Assembly: GCA_027306745.1 (NCBI GenBank)
Contig: DAHUZD010000078.1
Span: 1 to 6,935 of the forward strand
DNA length: 6,935 nt
Origin: Acidobacteriaceae bacterium
Lineage (GTDB): Bacteria; Acidobacteriota; Terriglobia; Terriglobales; Acidobacteriaceae
Direction of reading: 5' to 3'
Shown: in pieces, positions 1 through 5,197 of the stretch
Layout of the letters: each line of letters begins with the position of its first letter
Numbering within the stretch: the stretch's first letter is position 1
Position numbers and translations under genes: made by a program
Notes under the pieces: model-generated
What the model saw: only the letters and a program-made list of their open reading frames with translations
Databases searched by the model: none
Told to the model about the DNA's origin: nothing

Positions 1-1827
1 GCGCCACTGTTACCCATGCATCTGCAAGTTCCCAAGCTGCAGGGGCGTCCGTTCCAGACGGAATGCTTCCTCGACGGCAAGGCCTTCGTCTTCAAAAATG
101 ACGCCAGCCGCTTACTCTTCCGCGCCAGAATGGCCGTCTCAATACTTACGCTACTCCTGGCTCTGCTCGTTTTTCTTGCCACGCAAGAAATCTTCAATAC
201 AAAGGCGGCGCTCTTTGCGCTGGCACTGTTTGTTTTCGATCCAAACCTGCTTGCACATGGCGCGCTGGTGACCACCGACGCTGGCGAAGCCTGCCTGATC
301 TTTGCGGCGATCTACGCACTTTACCGGAATGCTAAGAATCCATCGGCGGGGCGTCTGCTTGTGGCCAGCATGGCGGTCGGCCTGGCGATTCTGTCCAAGT
401 TCACCGGTATTTTGCTAATCCCCATGTTTGTTCTGCTGGCTGCGCGCGAGGTTGCCGTCAGCGCTCCGCAATTGCGCAAACAAAGCGCTCTGCGCTGGCT
501 GCGCTCGCTGGCCGTGGCAGGCGTGGTTGTTTACGCCATGCTCTGGGCTGCGTATGGCTTTCGCTATGCAGCCCGGCCCAACGGGCTGAGCCTGAATCCG
601 CCCTTGGCCGAGTATTTGCAACAGGTCCCCAGTCAAGTCGATGCGCATTTGCTGACAGACATGGCCCGTGTGCATTTTTTGCCGGAGTCGTTTCTCTACG
701 GGCTGGCCAATACAAAAATTACCGCTGAGATTGACCCCAGCTACTTCTTTGGCAAGGTCTACCCGCATGGGATATGGCTTTACTTTCCGGCAGCGTTTCT
801 CATCAAATCCACCGTGCCGCTGCTCTTGCTCTGCGTACTGGGGTTTGCGGCCATCGCAACGCGCAAGCTGAACCATCAGCGTGAGCTCTGGTTTTTGCTG
901 TTGCCGCCTGCCTTTTATTTTCTGGTGGCGATGAGCAACCACATGGACATCGGCGTACGACATCTGCTTCCGATTTATCCATTCCTCTACACCCTTGGTG
1001 CGGGTGCGTCCTGGGCATTCCTACGCACCAATCGGCGCTGGGCTTATGCACTGGCCGCCCTGCTACTTTGGCAGGTGGTCACCTCGGTGCGCGTCTTTCC
1101 TGCCTACATGGCCTACGCCAATGAGCTTTGGGGCGGGCCGACAAAAACGCATCTCTACCTGAGCGACGCCAATGTCGATTGGGGACAGCAGTTGCTGGCC
1201 GTCCGCGAGTATTTACAAAAACACAACATCCAGCAATGCTGGTTCGCCTACTTTCCCGCTGGAGCCATCGACCCGGCGGATTATGGGATTCCCTGCAAAC
1301 TGCTTCCCACTGCGGATACGATCTGGTGGCTAAATGAGGTGCACGACACGCCCTCAGCCATCAACGGACCGGTGCTCATCAGCGACAGCGACTTGGCGGG
1401 GATTGAATTTGGCGACGGGCCTTTGAATCCCTATGACTCCTTCAAGAAGGTCAAGCCATCGGCTGTCATCCAATACGGCGTGTATGTCTACGATGGCCAC
1501 TTCAACATTCCTCTGGCTGCGGGGCTCGCGCACGCCCAGCAGGCCGAAGACATGCTCAGATCCGGTCAACCGCAGGCTGCACTGGCTGAAGCTCAACAAG
1601 CCGTAGACCTCGCGCCCGGTCTAGTCAACCCGCAAGCTGCGCTGGGCGATGTGCTCATGGCCCTCCATCGCCCGGCCGAGGCTTGTGCCAGCTACAAAAC
1701 TGCACTGCACCTGGCGCTCACCGTACGGCCCGAACTGCAAACGGACTGGAGGCCCGTGCTACTTGCAGATATCCAGAGGTGCAGCCATCCAGCCACCGGA
1801 CAAGCCCATGTGCAGACCGAACCATAG
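1..1827 (+). CDS. GT39/PMT-like membrane glycosyltransferase with C-terminal TPR repeats (5' truncated)
   Basis: This is the 3' part of a polytopic membrane protein. The frame is open to the window edge, and bases 1-15 read A-P-L-L-P in phase, like the 'PPLAK...PL' stretch near the N-terminus of this family. The ATG at 16 is therefore probably internal, and the first helix with the acidic catalytic loop lies upstream. Numbering from that ATG, about eight hydrophobic segments lie at roughly 36-56, 62-80, 90-105, 113-145, 160-183, 255-280, 293-310 and 315-360. A GVRHLLP motif sits at 313-319. A soluble region with NVDWGQ (386-391) follows, a motif I associate with acidobacterial relatives. Residues about 504-590 form two TPR-like helical repeats (AEDMLRSGQPQAALAEA and following). 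Family members transfer sugars from polyprenyl-phosphate donors at the inner membrane; the acceptor here is unknown. The family call is firm; the substrate is not inferred. Confidence 0.85.
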   Translation, partial: APLLPMHLQVPKLQGRPFQTECFLDGKAFVFKNDASRLLFRARMAVSILTLLLALLVFLATQEIFNTKAALFALALFVFDPNLLAHGALVTTDAGEACLIFAAIYALYRNAKNPSAGRLLVASMAVGLAILSKFTGILLIPMFVLLAAREVAVSAPQLRKQSALRWLRSLAVAGVVVYAMLWAAYGFRYAARPNGLSLNPPLAEYLQQVPSQVDAHLLTDMARVHFLPESFLYGLANTKITAEIDPSYFFGKVYPHGIWLYFPAAFLIKSTVPLLLLCVLGFAAIATRKLNHQRELWFLLLPPAFYFLVAMSNHMDIGVRHLLPIYPFLYTLGAGASWAFLRTNRRWAYALAALLLWQVVTSVRVFPAYMAYANELWGGPTKTHLYLSDANVDWGQQLLAVREYLQKHNIQQCWFAYFPAGAIDPADYGIPCKLLPTADTIWWLNEVHDTPSAINGPVLISDSDLAGIEFGDGPLNPYDSFKKVKPSAVIQYGVYVYDGHFNIPLAAGLAHAQQAEDMLRSGQPQAALAEAQQAVDLAPGLVNPQAALGDVLMALHRPAEACASYKTALHLALTVRPELQTDWRPVLLADIQRCSHPATGQAHVQTEP

Positions 1828-1937
1828 ACCCGCCAGAAAAGTGCAGGACACACAACCTTTCTCTGCGATCCCCGTCCATTGATCGGCGGGAGAAATCCTT
1901 CCTCTGTACGTCTTGGCTACAGCGTCACGAGGAAACA

Positions 1938-2969
1938 ATGAAGACCCTTCGCACGCCTCGTTCCCTTTGCCTGTTTCTCTGTGCATCTCTTGTCTTGGAA
2001 CCTGCACTCTACGCCCAAGATTCCTCTGGGCTGGCAGCCGCAGCAGCCGCAGCCGCGGCGGCTGGAAATTCCACCTCGGCCACAGCACTGGCTAATGCTG
2101 CCGCCGCTAGCTCCAACAATCCGGGCGCATCGGCCCTTTTGAATGCTGCAGCCGCAAATGCTTCTACTGGCAATTTGACCGCAGCCTCGGCCTTGGCAAA
2201 TGCGGCGGCCGCACAACCAGACACATCCCCAGCGCCGGGTATTTCGTCTTCTTTGATCTCCAATCTGCCCAATGCGCCCGGCGCGCAGATCCAGTCCACC
2301 GTTCAGCCCTCGGCTCCAGTTCCGATGCAGATTCGCACGGCTAAAACCATCTTCATCGCCAACGCCGGCGATACAACCAACCTCTTCCCCGATGTTTTCA
2401 GCGGCGGACCAGATCGCCCGTATGTCGACTTTTACTCCGCGATGAAAAACTGGGGGCATTATCAGATCGTGCCCACGCCCGAGCAGGCCGATTTGATCTT
2501 TTCCGTCGGCATCGCCAGCCCCAGCGCCGCGGAGATTGCCCCTACCAGCGGCAACCTTGGCCCTTGGAACGGCGCGGAACTGCACGACGTGCAACTGCGG
2601 CTCAGAATTCTCGACCCTAAGAGCCGGATCTCCCTCTGGAAGTTGGACTCTCACGTGAACACTCCGTGGGGCGTGGATTTGAAGAATACCCGCGACCAAG
2701 CGTTCAGCACAGCCATGAACAACTTGGTGTTGGAGGTGCAGCAACTCTCGCAACAGCGGACAACAGCGGCCAGTAGTTCCCTACTGACACAACCGAGCCA
2801 TAGCCGTGGCATTCGCGCATCGGCCATCGTGGCCATTATTGGCGCAGCCGTCATGCTGGGTATTGGCATCACCATCGCGGTAAAAGCGTCGAGTATGAGC
2901 CTGCCGCCCCTGCCACCACCGCCACCCCCGCCGCCGGGGTTTCCGCCCTATCCGCCAGCCTTTCGATAA
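1938..2969 (+). CDS. Exported Ala/Asn-repeat protein with C-terminal membrane helix and polyproline tail, function unknown
   Basis: 343 aa. The start is the ATG at 1938, preceded by GAGGAAA at a good distance. The frame is open further upstream, but that part overlaps the glycosyltransferase gene and is not protein-like. Residues 1-26 are a signal peptide (R/K-rich start, CLFLCASLVL core, cleavage likely ALYA|QD). Residues 32-93 are low complexity: ten alanines, then three degenerate 'SALANAAAA' units. A Pro/Ser linker runs to about 130. Residues 131-270 form a folded domain beginning IRTAKTIFIANAGD and containing FYSAMKNWG, PEQADLIFSVGI and a beta-rich 'VQLRLRILDPKSRISLWKLD' type strand pair. 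I recall this domain from acidobacterial exported proteins, without a known role. A single hydrophobic helix at 293-315 and a Pro-rich tail (322-343, eight prolines in a row) end the protein. It is probably periplasmic and membrane-anchored. A hairpin just after the stop suggests a monocistronic gene. Confidence 0.85.
   Translation: MKTLRTPRSLCLFLCASLVLEPALYAQDSSGLAAAAAAAAAAGNSTSATALANAAAASSNNPGASALLNAAAANASTGNLTAASALANAAAAQPDTSPAPGISSSLISNLPNAPGAQIQSTVQPSAPVPMQIRTAKTIFIANAGDTTNLFPDVFSGGPDRPYVDFYSAMKNWGHYQIVPTPEQADLIFSVGIASPSAAEIAPTSGNLGPWNGAELHDVQLRLRILDPKSRISLWKLDSHVNTPWGVDLKNTRDQAFSTAMNNLVLEVQQLSQQRTTAASSSLLTQPSHSRGIRASAIVAIIGAAVMLGIGITIAVKASSMSLPPLPPPPPPPPGFPPYPPAFR
2031..2213 (+). repeat. 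Degenerate Ala/Asn-rich coding repeat
   Basis: A run of ten alanine codons (2034-2063) is followed by three related peptide units: TSATALANAAAA (2073-2108), GASALLNAAAA (2124-2156) and TAASALANAAAA (2178-2213). The units are separated by short Ser/Asn/Gly spacers. At the DNA level the copies differ at many synonymous positions (for example GCTAATGCT, TTGAATGCT, GCAAATGCG). The similarity is therefore kept in the peptide rather than by recent DNA duplication. Confidence 0.75.
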
Positions 2970-2974
2970 AGCAT

Positions 2975-3018
2975 CCGCGCCAGAAGCCGGGCCGCACCCG
3001 GCCTTGCATCTGGCGCGG
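2975..3018 (+). terminator. Long GC-rich stem-loop after the Ala-repeat gene
   Basis: CCGCGCCAGA (2975-2984) pairs perfectly with TCTGGCGCGG (3009-3018). Inside it, GCCGGG (2986-2991) pairs with CCCGGC (2997-3002) around a five-base loop. It begins six bases after the stop codon. There is no T tract afterwards, so intrinsic termination is uncertain; it could also protect the 3' end or block read-through into rpsP. Confidence 0.6.
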
Positions 3019-3032
3019 GAATCCGCGATACT
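3004..3032 (+). promoter_or_regulatory. Weak candidate sigma70 promoter for rpsP
   Basis: TTGCAT (3004-3009) and GATACT (3027-3032) are separated by 17 bases and lie about 80 bases before the rpsP start. The match is modest. The -35 box overlaps the 3' arm of the preceding hairpin. Confidence 0.25.
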
Positions 3033-3052
3033 AAATAGCTGGAGCAGCGTGC

Positions 3053-3068
3053 GCCCGCCGGTGCGGGC
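3053..3068 (+). other. Stem-loop in the rpsP leader
   Basis: GCCCGC (3053-3058) and GCGGGC (3063-3068) form a perfect six-pair stem with a four-base CGGT loop. It lies about 45 bases upstream of the rpsP start, in what would be its untranslated leader. A role in control of S16 synthesis is only a possibility. Confidence 0.35.
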
Positions 3069-3113
3069 AGCCCTGGATCGCTCCCGGTTTCCATTCAGAA
3101 AGGATTTGCCCCA

Positions 3114-3365
3114 GTGTTAACGATTCGTCTGGCGCGTTTTGGCGCCCGCAAGAAGCCCTTTTACCGCGTCGTGGTGATTGAAAAGGATCGCGCCCGCAAT
3201 GGCCGCTCCTTGGAAGTTGTCGGCACCTACAACCCGCGCACCAACCCAGCCACCTGCGACCTGAAGCGCGAGCGCATTGAACACTGGGCCAGCAAGGGAG
3301 CACAACTCTCTGAACGCGTGCAGAAGCTGATGGCCCTGCCGCAGGCTACCCCAGCCAGCGCCTAA
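3114..3365 (+). CDS. rpsP: 30S ribosomal protein S16
   Basis: 83 aa, the normal length for bS16. It starts at a GTG preceded by AAAGGA (centred about 3101) nine to ten bases away. The N-terminal MLTIRLARFGARKKPFYRVV and the following RNGRSLEVVGTYNP are the hallmark S16 segments that pack on 16S rRNA in the 30S body. S16 is a primary or secondary binder needed for 30S assembly. The C-terminus (PQATPASA) is a short disordered extension common in this group. The gene is followed within ten bases by a strong hairpin, so much of its transcript may end there rather than continue into khpA and rimM. The upstream neighbour is not ffh, which often precedes rpsP in other bacteria. Confidence 0.97.
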   Translation: MLTIRLARFGARKKPFYRVVVIEKDRARNGRSLEVVGTYNPRTNPATCDLKRERIEHWASKGAQLSERVQKLMALPQATPASA

Positions 3366-3373
3366 GCCACGAC

Positions 3374-3414
3374 AGGCCGCGGGCGAAGGCGCACTTTGCG
3401 TTTTCGCCCGGCCT
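3374..3414 (+). terminator. Strong terminator-like hairpin after rpsP
   Basis: AGGCC (3374-3378) pairs with GGCCT (3410-3414). After a two-base bulge, GGGCGAA (3381-3387) pairs with TTCGCCC (3403-3409). Two G-T pairs and CGCA/TGCG (3390-3393/3397-3400) close on a three-base CTT loop, giving about 18 pairs in all. Only a short TTT (3414-3416) follows. This is the strongest hairpin in the window and begins nine bases after the rpsP stop. Confidence 0.7.
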
Positions 3415-3420
3415 TTCGCA

Positions 3421-3454
3421 CCCTCTCCCAGTGCATAACTGGGAACGCAGAGGG
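3421..3454 (+). other. Second stem-loop in the rpsP-khpA gap
   Basis: CCCAG (3427-3431) pairs with CTGGG (3439-3443) around a seven-base loop. An outer CCCTC/GAGGG pair (3421-3425/3450-3454) adds to it across an uneven internal loop. It follows the previous hairpin by six bases. The rest of the 287-base gap up to khpA holds no convincing gene. Confidence 0.4.
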
Positions 3455-3546
3455 CAAGTTTCACGCCATCGTTCGAGGTCTTCGAGCTTCATTCAAACAA
3501 TGTGTGTTCAGTGATTTTGCCCGTTCTGCGGCTGACATCCGCCCAG

Positions 3547-3564
3547 GTAACCCCCCATGGTTAC
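3547..3564. promoter_or_regulatory. Inverted repeat upstream of the khpA promoter (possible operator)
   Basis: GTAACC and GGTTAC form a perfect 6+6 inverted repeat with a six-base centre. It ends 22 bases before the likely -35 box. A partly similar GTAAAC follows at 3571-3576. Position and symmetry suggest a binding site for a dimeric regulator, but no regulator is indicated. Confidence 0.3.
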
Positions 3565-3586
3565 TTTCACGTAAACTATTGTTTGC

Positions 3587-3615
3587 ATGACAGCGGTCAG
3601 GGGATTCGGTATAAG
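3587..3615 (+). promoter_or_regulatory. Sigma70-type promoter for khpA-rimM
   Basis: ATGACA (3587-3592, five of six matches to TTGACA) is spaced 17 bases from TATAAG (3610-3615, five of six matches to TATAAT). Transcription would begin near 3622, leaving about 30 bases of leader before the ATG at 3653. The in-frame ATG at 3587 lies within this promoter, which argues against it as the khpA start. Confidence 0.65.
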
Positions 3616-3652
3616 TCAAGCTAGCTTTTCCCCTGTGGTTGTGAGGTTATCC

Positions 3653-3958
3653 ATGGCAAGTGAAGTTTTAGAACCTTCTCCCTGTGATCTGATCGCCGAA
3701 ATTGCCCGCTCTCTGGTGGATGCACCGGAGCAGGTGGAAATTTCCTCCGTGGTGCGCGACAGCGCCACCAGCCTGCAACTGCGCGTAGCCCCCAGCGATG
3801 TGGGCAAGGTGATCGGCAAGCAGGGCCGCACGGCCCGTTCGCTGCGCACCATTCTCAGCGCGGTCAGCATGAAGCTCCAGCATCGCTACACGCTGGAGAT
3901 TCTTGAAGAGGCTCACGAATCCCTGCGCGCCACCGGTGCCACGGCCATCGTGCAGTAG
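3653..3958 (+). CDS. khpA: KhpA-type KH-domain RNA-binding protein
   Basis: 101 aa. The ATG at 3653 is chosen because GTGAGG (3641-3646) lies six bases before it and a good promoter covers the earlier in-frame ATG at 3587. The core is a single KH domain of the KhpA/YlqC type, with the RNA-contacting loop VIGKQGRTAR (GKQG at residues 55-58). It is preceded by the helix LIAEIARSLVDAPEQVEI and a VRDSATSLQLRVAPSDVGK strand region. The protein is some 20 residues longer than typical KhpA (about 75-80 aa), with extra residues at both ends, including EILEEAHESLRATGATAIVQ. Family members bind RNA, often with KhpB/Jag, and influence division or sRNA action in Firmicutes; the role here is inferred only from family and position. 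It sits 56 bases before rimM, probably in the same transcript. Confidence 0.9.
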   Translation: MASEVLEPSPCDLIAEIARSLVDAPEQVEISSVVRDSATSLQLRVAPSDVGKVIGKQGRTARSLRTILSAVSMKLQHRYTLEILEEAHESLRATGATAIVQ

Positions 3959-3974
3959 ACGCTAGGCTCTGTCT

Positions 3975-4000
3975 GCGCTGGCGCAGTCAACCGCCAGCGT
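3975..4000 (+). other. Perfect stem-loop between khpA and rimM, abutting the rimM ribosome binding site
   Basis: CGCTGGCG (3976-3983) pairs with CGCCAGCG (3992-3999), with an extra G-T pair outside and an eight-base loop. The next four bases are AGGA (4001-4004), the likely rimM Shine-Dalgarno. It could tune rimM translation or be an RNA processing site. It has no T tract and is not a good terminator. Confidence 0.45.
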
Positions 4001-4014
4001 AGGACAATAGCTGC

Positions 4015-4668
4015 GTGACGTCCAATTCATCTCCGGCGCAGCCCGGCTCAGATTCCTCCCCCAACTCCTCAGCGGCGCAATCCGCCTGGGTGCGCATTGC
4101 CCATTTGGTGCGCGCGCAAGGCCGTCACGGAGAAGTGCTGGCCGAAATCCTCACCAACTTTCCCGAATCCTTTGCCACACGCACGTCCGTCTTTCTTGCC
4201 CATCCCCAGCCAGGCAGCACGCCACAACCGGCCACGGTTGAGCGCCATTGGCTACACAAAGGCAGACTGGTGTTGAAGTTTTCTGGCATTGATTCCATCA
4301 CGGCTGCGGAGGGCCTGCGCGGCTGCGATGTGGTGATTCCCCGCGGACAGCGCGTGCCTCTGGAAGATGACTCGGTTTACATCGACGACCTGATCGGATG
4401 TGCGGTACTGGACGCAGCGCAGCCTGGATCGCCGGAGCTGGGCATCATCCGCTCTGTTGTGCCGCAGCCGGAAACAGCCGATCTGCTGCTGGTGCAAGAC
4501 GCATCGGGTGGCGAACATCTGGTTCCCTTCGCCAGGGCGTATCTAGTCAGCGTCGATATTTCGGCTCGACAGCTCACGCTGCGCTTGCCCGATGGGCTGC
4601 TCGAAATCAACGCACCGACATCAGCGGAAGAGCGCGCCACGCTTGCCTCGTTCCCCGAAGAGGAATAG
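4015..4668 (+). CDS. rimM: 16S rRNA processing / ribosome maturation factor RimM
   Basis: 217 aa, starting at a GTG ten bases after AGGA (4001-4004). The first 24 residues are a Ser/Pro/Gln-rich extension not found in most relatives; a GTG at codon 26 is an alternative start nearer the usual length of about 170-180 aa. The N-terminal RimM barrel spans about 26-110 (RIAHLVRAQGRHGEV, then LRGCDVVIPR). The C-terminal PRC barrel spans about 117-198 (VYIDDLIGCAVLD, LGIIRSVVPQPETADLLLV, LVPFARAYLVSVD, RLPDGLLEIN). These are the standard RimM signatures. RimM binds S19 and helps mature the 3' domain of the 30S head, a natural partner of the S16 gene upstream. The last 48 bases overlap, tail to tail, the XRE regulator gene. 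trmD, which normally follows, is absent. Confidence 0.95.
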   Translation: MTSNSSPAQPGSDSSPNSSAAQSAWVRIAHLVRAQGRHGEVLAEILTNFPESFATRTSVFLAHPQPGSTPQPATVERHWLHKGRLVLKFSGIDSITAAEGLRGCDVVIPRGQRVPLEDDSVYIDDLIGCAVLDAAQPGSPELGIIRSVVPQPETADLLLVQDASGGEHLVPFARAYLVSVDISARQLTLRLPDGLLEINAPTSAEERATLASFPEEE

Positions 4669-4977
4669 TCGTTCTGTCTTACCTTGCAGGCTTGTTTTTT
4701 TTGCTATCCGATGCTGTGTGTCCATCCACGAGGTTCGCTCCACCTGCCGAATCATCGCAGAGGACCGCATCCCAAGAGTCGAGCAGATATCGAAGACAGA
4801 GCGCAAGGATGGATTGCATTTGCCCAACTCCACCAAGCTGATAAACGCGCGCTCATAACCGGCCTTGGCCGCCAAAGCCTCCTGACTCAGCCCTTGCCGC
4901 AGGCGGTGCTTCCGCAATATCTGCCTAAAAATCGTTGCCGTATCTATTTTGGGAACACGTTTGGCGGTCGCGGACAT
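4621..4977 (-). CDS. XRE-family helix-turn-helix transcriptional regulator
   Basis: 118 aa in the open frame. The ATG at 4977 is the most upstream start possible, because an in-frame TGA lies three codons before it. Only a weak AAGAAG precedes it. Residues about 16-75 are a Cro/C1-type HTH: FRQILRKHRLRQGLSQEALAAKAGYERAFISLVELGKCNPSLRSVFDICSTLG. Here LSQEALAAKAG holds the first HTH helix and YERAFISLVELG the recognition helix and following turn. The family binds operators as dimers. The tail after about residue 80 is basic, has no recognised domain, and its last 16 codons overlap the rimM end. An A8 run on the coding strand (4695-4702) lies in codons 92-95; one extra A would end the protein at a TAA (4679-4681) just outside rimM. 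It faces away from the small lipoprotein-like gene, with a palindrome between them, so autoregulation is a reasonable inference. Confidence 0.8.
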   Translation of the reverse strand: MSATAKRVPKIDTATIFRQILRKHRLRQGLSQEALAAKAGYERAFISLVELGKCNPSLRSVFDICSTLGMRSSAMIRQVERTSWMDTQHRIAKKTSLQGKTERLFLFGERGKRGALFR

Positions 4978-5023
4978 GCTTCTTCATAATCCACTGCAAC
5001 GAAAGAACACGCTGCGTTTAATA

Positions 5024-5041
5024 CTTGCGAAGGATCGCAAG
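5024..5041. promoter_or_regulatory. Perfect palindrome between the XRE gene and the small lipoprotein gene (candidate operator)
   Basis: CTTGCGA-AGGA-TCGCAAG is a perfect 7+4+7 inverted repeat in a 78-base divergent gap. It directly follows an AT-rich TTTAATA (5017-5023) that can serve as a -10 box on either strand. That placement is typical of a site where a dimeric XRE repressor would block its own and its neighbour's promoter. It would also form a hairpin in the small gene's leader, ending just before its GGAG. Confidence 0.45.
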
Positions 5042-5055
5042 CTGGAGAAGACGCC

Positions 5056-5184
5056 ATGTCCGTAAAAAATCTGCTGTGTCGTATCATCGCTGGAACTTGG
5101 CTTGTTGGAGCGCTTCTACTGCTCGCCTGTAACACCTGCACGCCGAGGCCCAGCAATATATCGGCCCCGGCGTGGCCCCAGTAG
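5056..5184 (+). CDS. Small lipoprotein-like peptide (42 aa), function unknown
   Basis: ATG at 5056 with a strong GGAGAAG (5044-5050), GGAG being eight bases away; stop TAG at 5182. The predicted peptide begins MSVKNLLCRIIAG, then WLVGALLLLAC, a hydrophobic core ending in an LLAC lipobox-like site at Cys25. A short polar tail follows, NTCTPRPSNISAPAWPQ. This looks like a lipoprotein signal peptide with a very short mature part, reminiscent of entericidin-type small lipoproteins (CNT after the lipid cysteine), though that resemblance is slight. It diverges from the XRE gene across a palindrome, and ends 13 bases before the convergent hydrolase gene. The start signals and the composition support a real gene, but no homologue was recognised. 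It could also be a small toxin-like membrane peptide. Confidence 0.55.
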   Translation: MSVKNLLCRIIAGTWLVGALLLLACNTCTPRPSNISAPAWPQ

Positions 5185-5197
5185 CTAGGTTGACCGC

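Noticed and set aside
415..963. Minus-strand open frame inside the glycosyltransferase gene
   Set aside because: It is the complement of a well-supported membrane protein gene and lacks any recognisable domain.
1683..1937. Upstream in-frame extension of the Ala-repeat protein
   Set aside because: It overlaps the end of the glycosyltransferase gene, reads unlike protein (Cys/Arg/Thr-rich), and the ATG at 1938 has a good ribosome binding site followed by a signal peptide.
1828..1937. Promoter or terminator in the gap before the Ala-repeat gene
   Set aside because: Only weak pairings (CGATC/GATCG, five pairs with a ten-base loop) and no well-spaced -35/-10 boxes were found; nothing here stands out.
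1917..2753. Long minus-strand open frame across the Ala-repeat gene
   Set aside because: Cys/Gly/Arg-rich translation typical of the antisense of Ala-rich high-GC coding sequence, with no domain or start signal.
3396..3590. Plus-strand frame of 64 codons between rpsP and khpA
   Set aside because: It begins with a TTG inside the rpsP terminator-like hairpin, has no ribosome binding site, and its end overlaps the khpA promoter.
3587..3652. ATG at 3587 as the khpA start
   Set aside because: This ATG is part of the -35 box of a good promoter and would add 22 residues not seen in the KH family.
4695..4702. T8 run as an intrinsic terminator of rimM
   Set aside because: No stable stem lies directly upstream of the run; it is explained as the complement of AAA codons in the XRE gene.
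4684..4989. Plus-strand open frames opposite the XRE gene
   Set aside because: They are the complement of a clear HTH gene; the translations have no family features.
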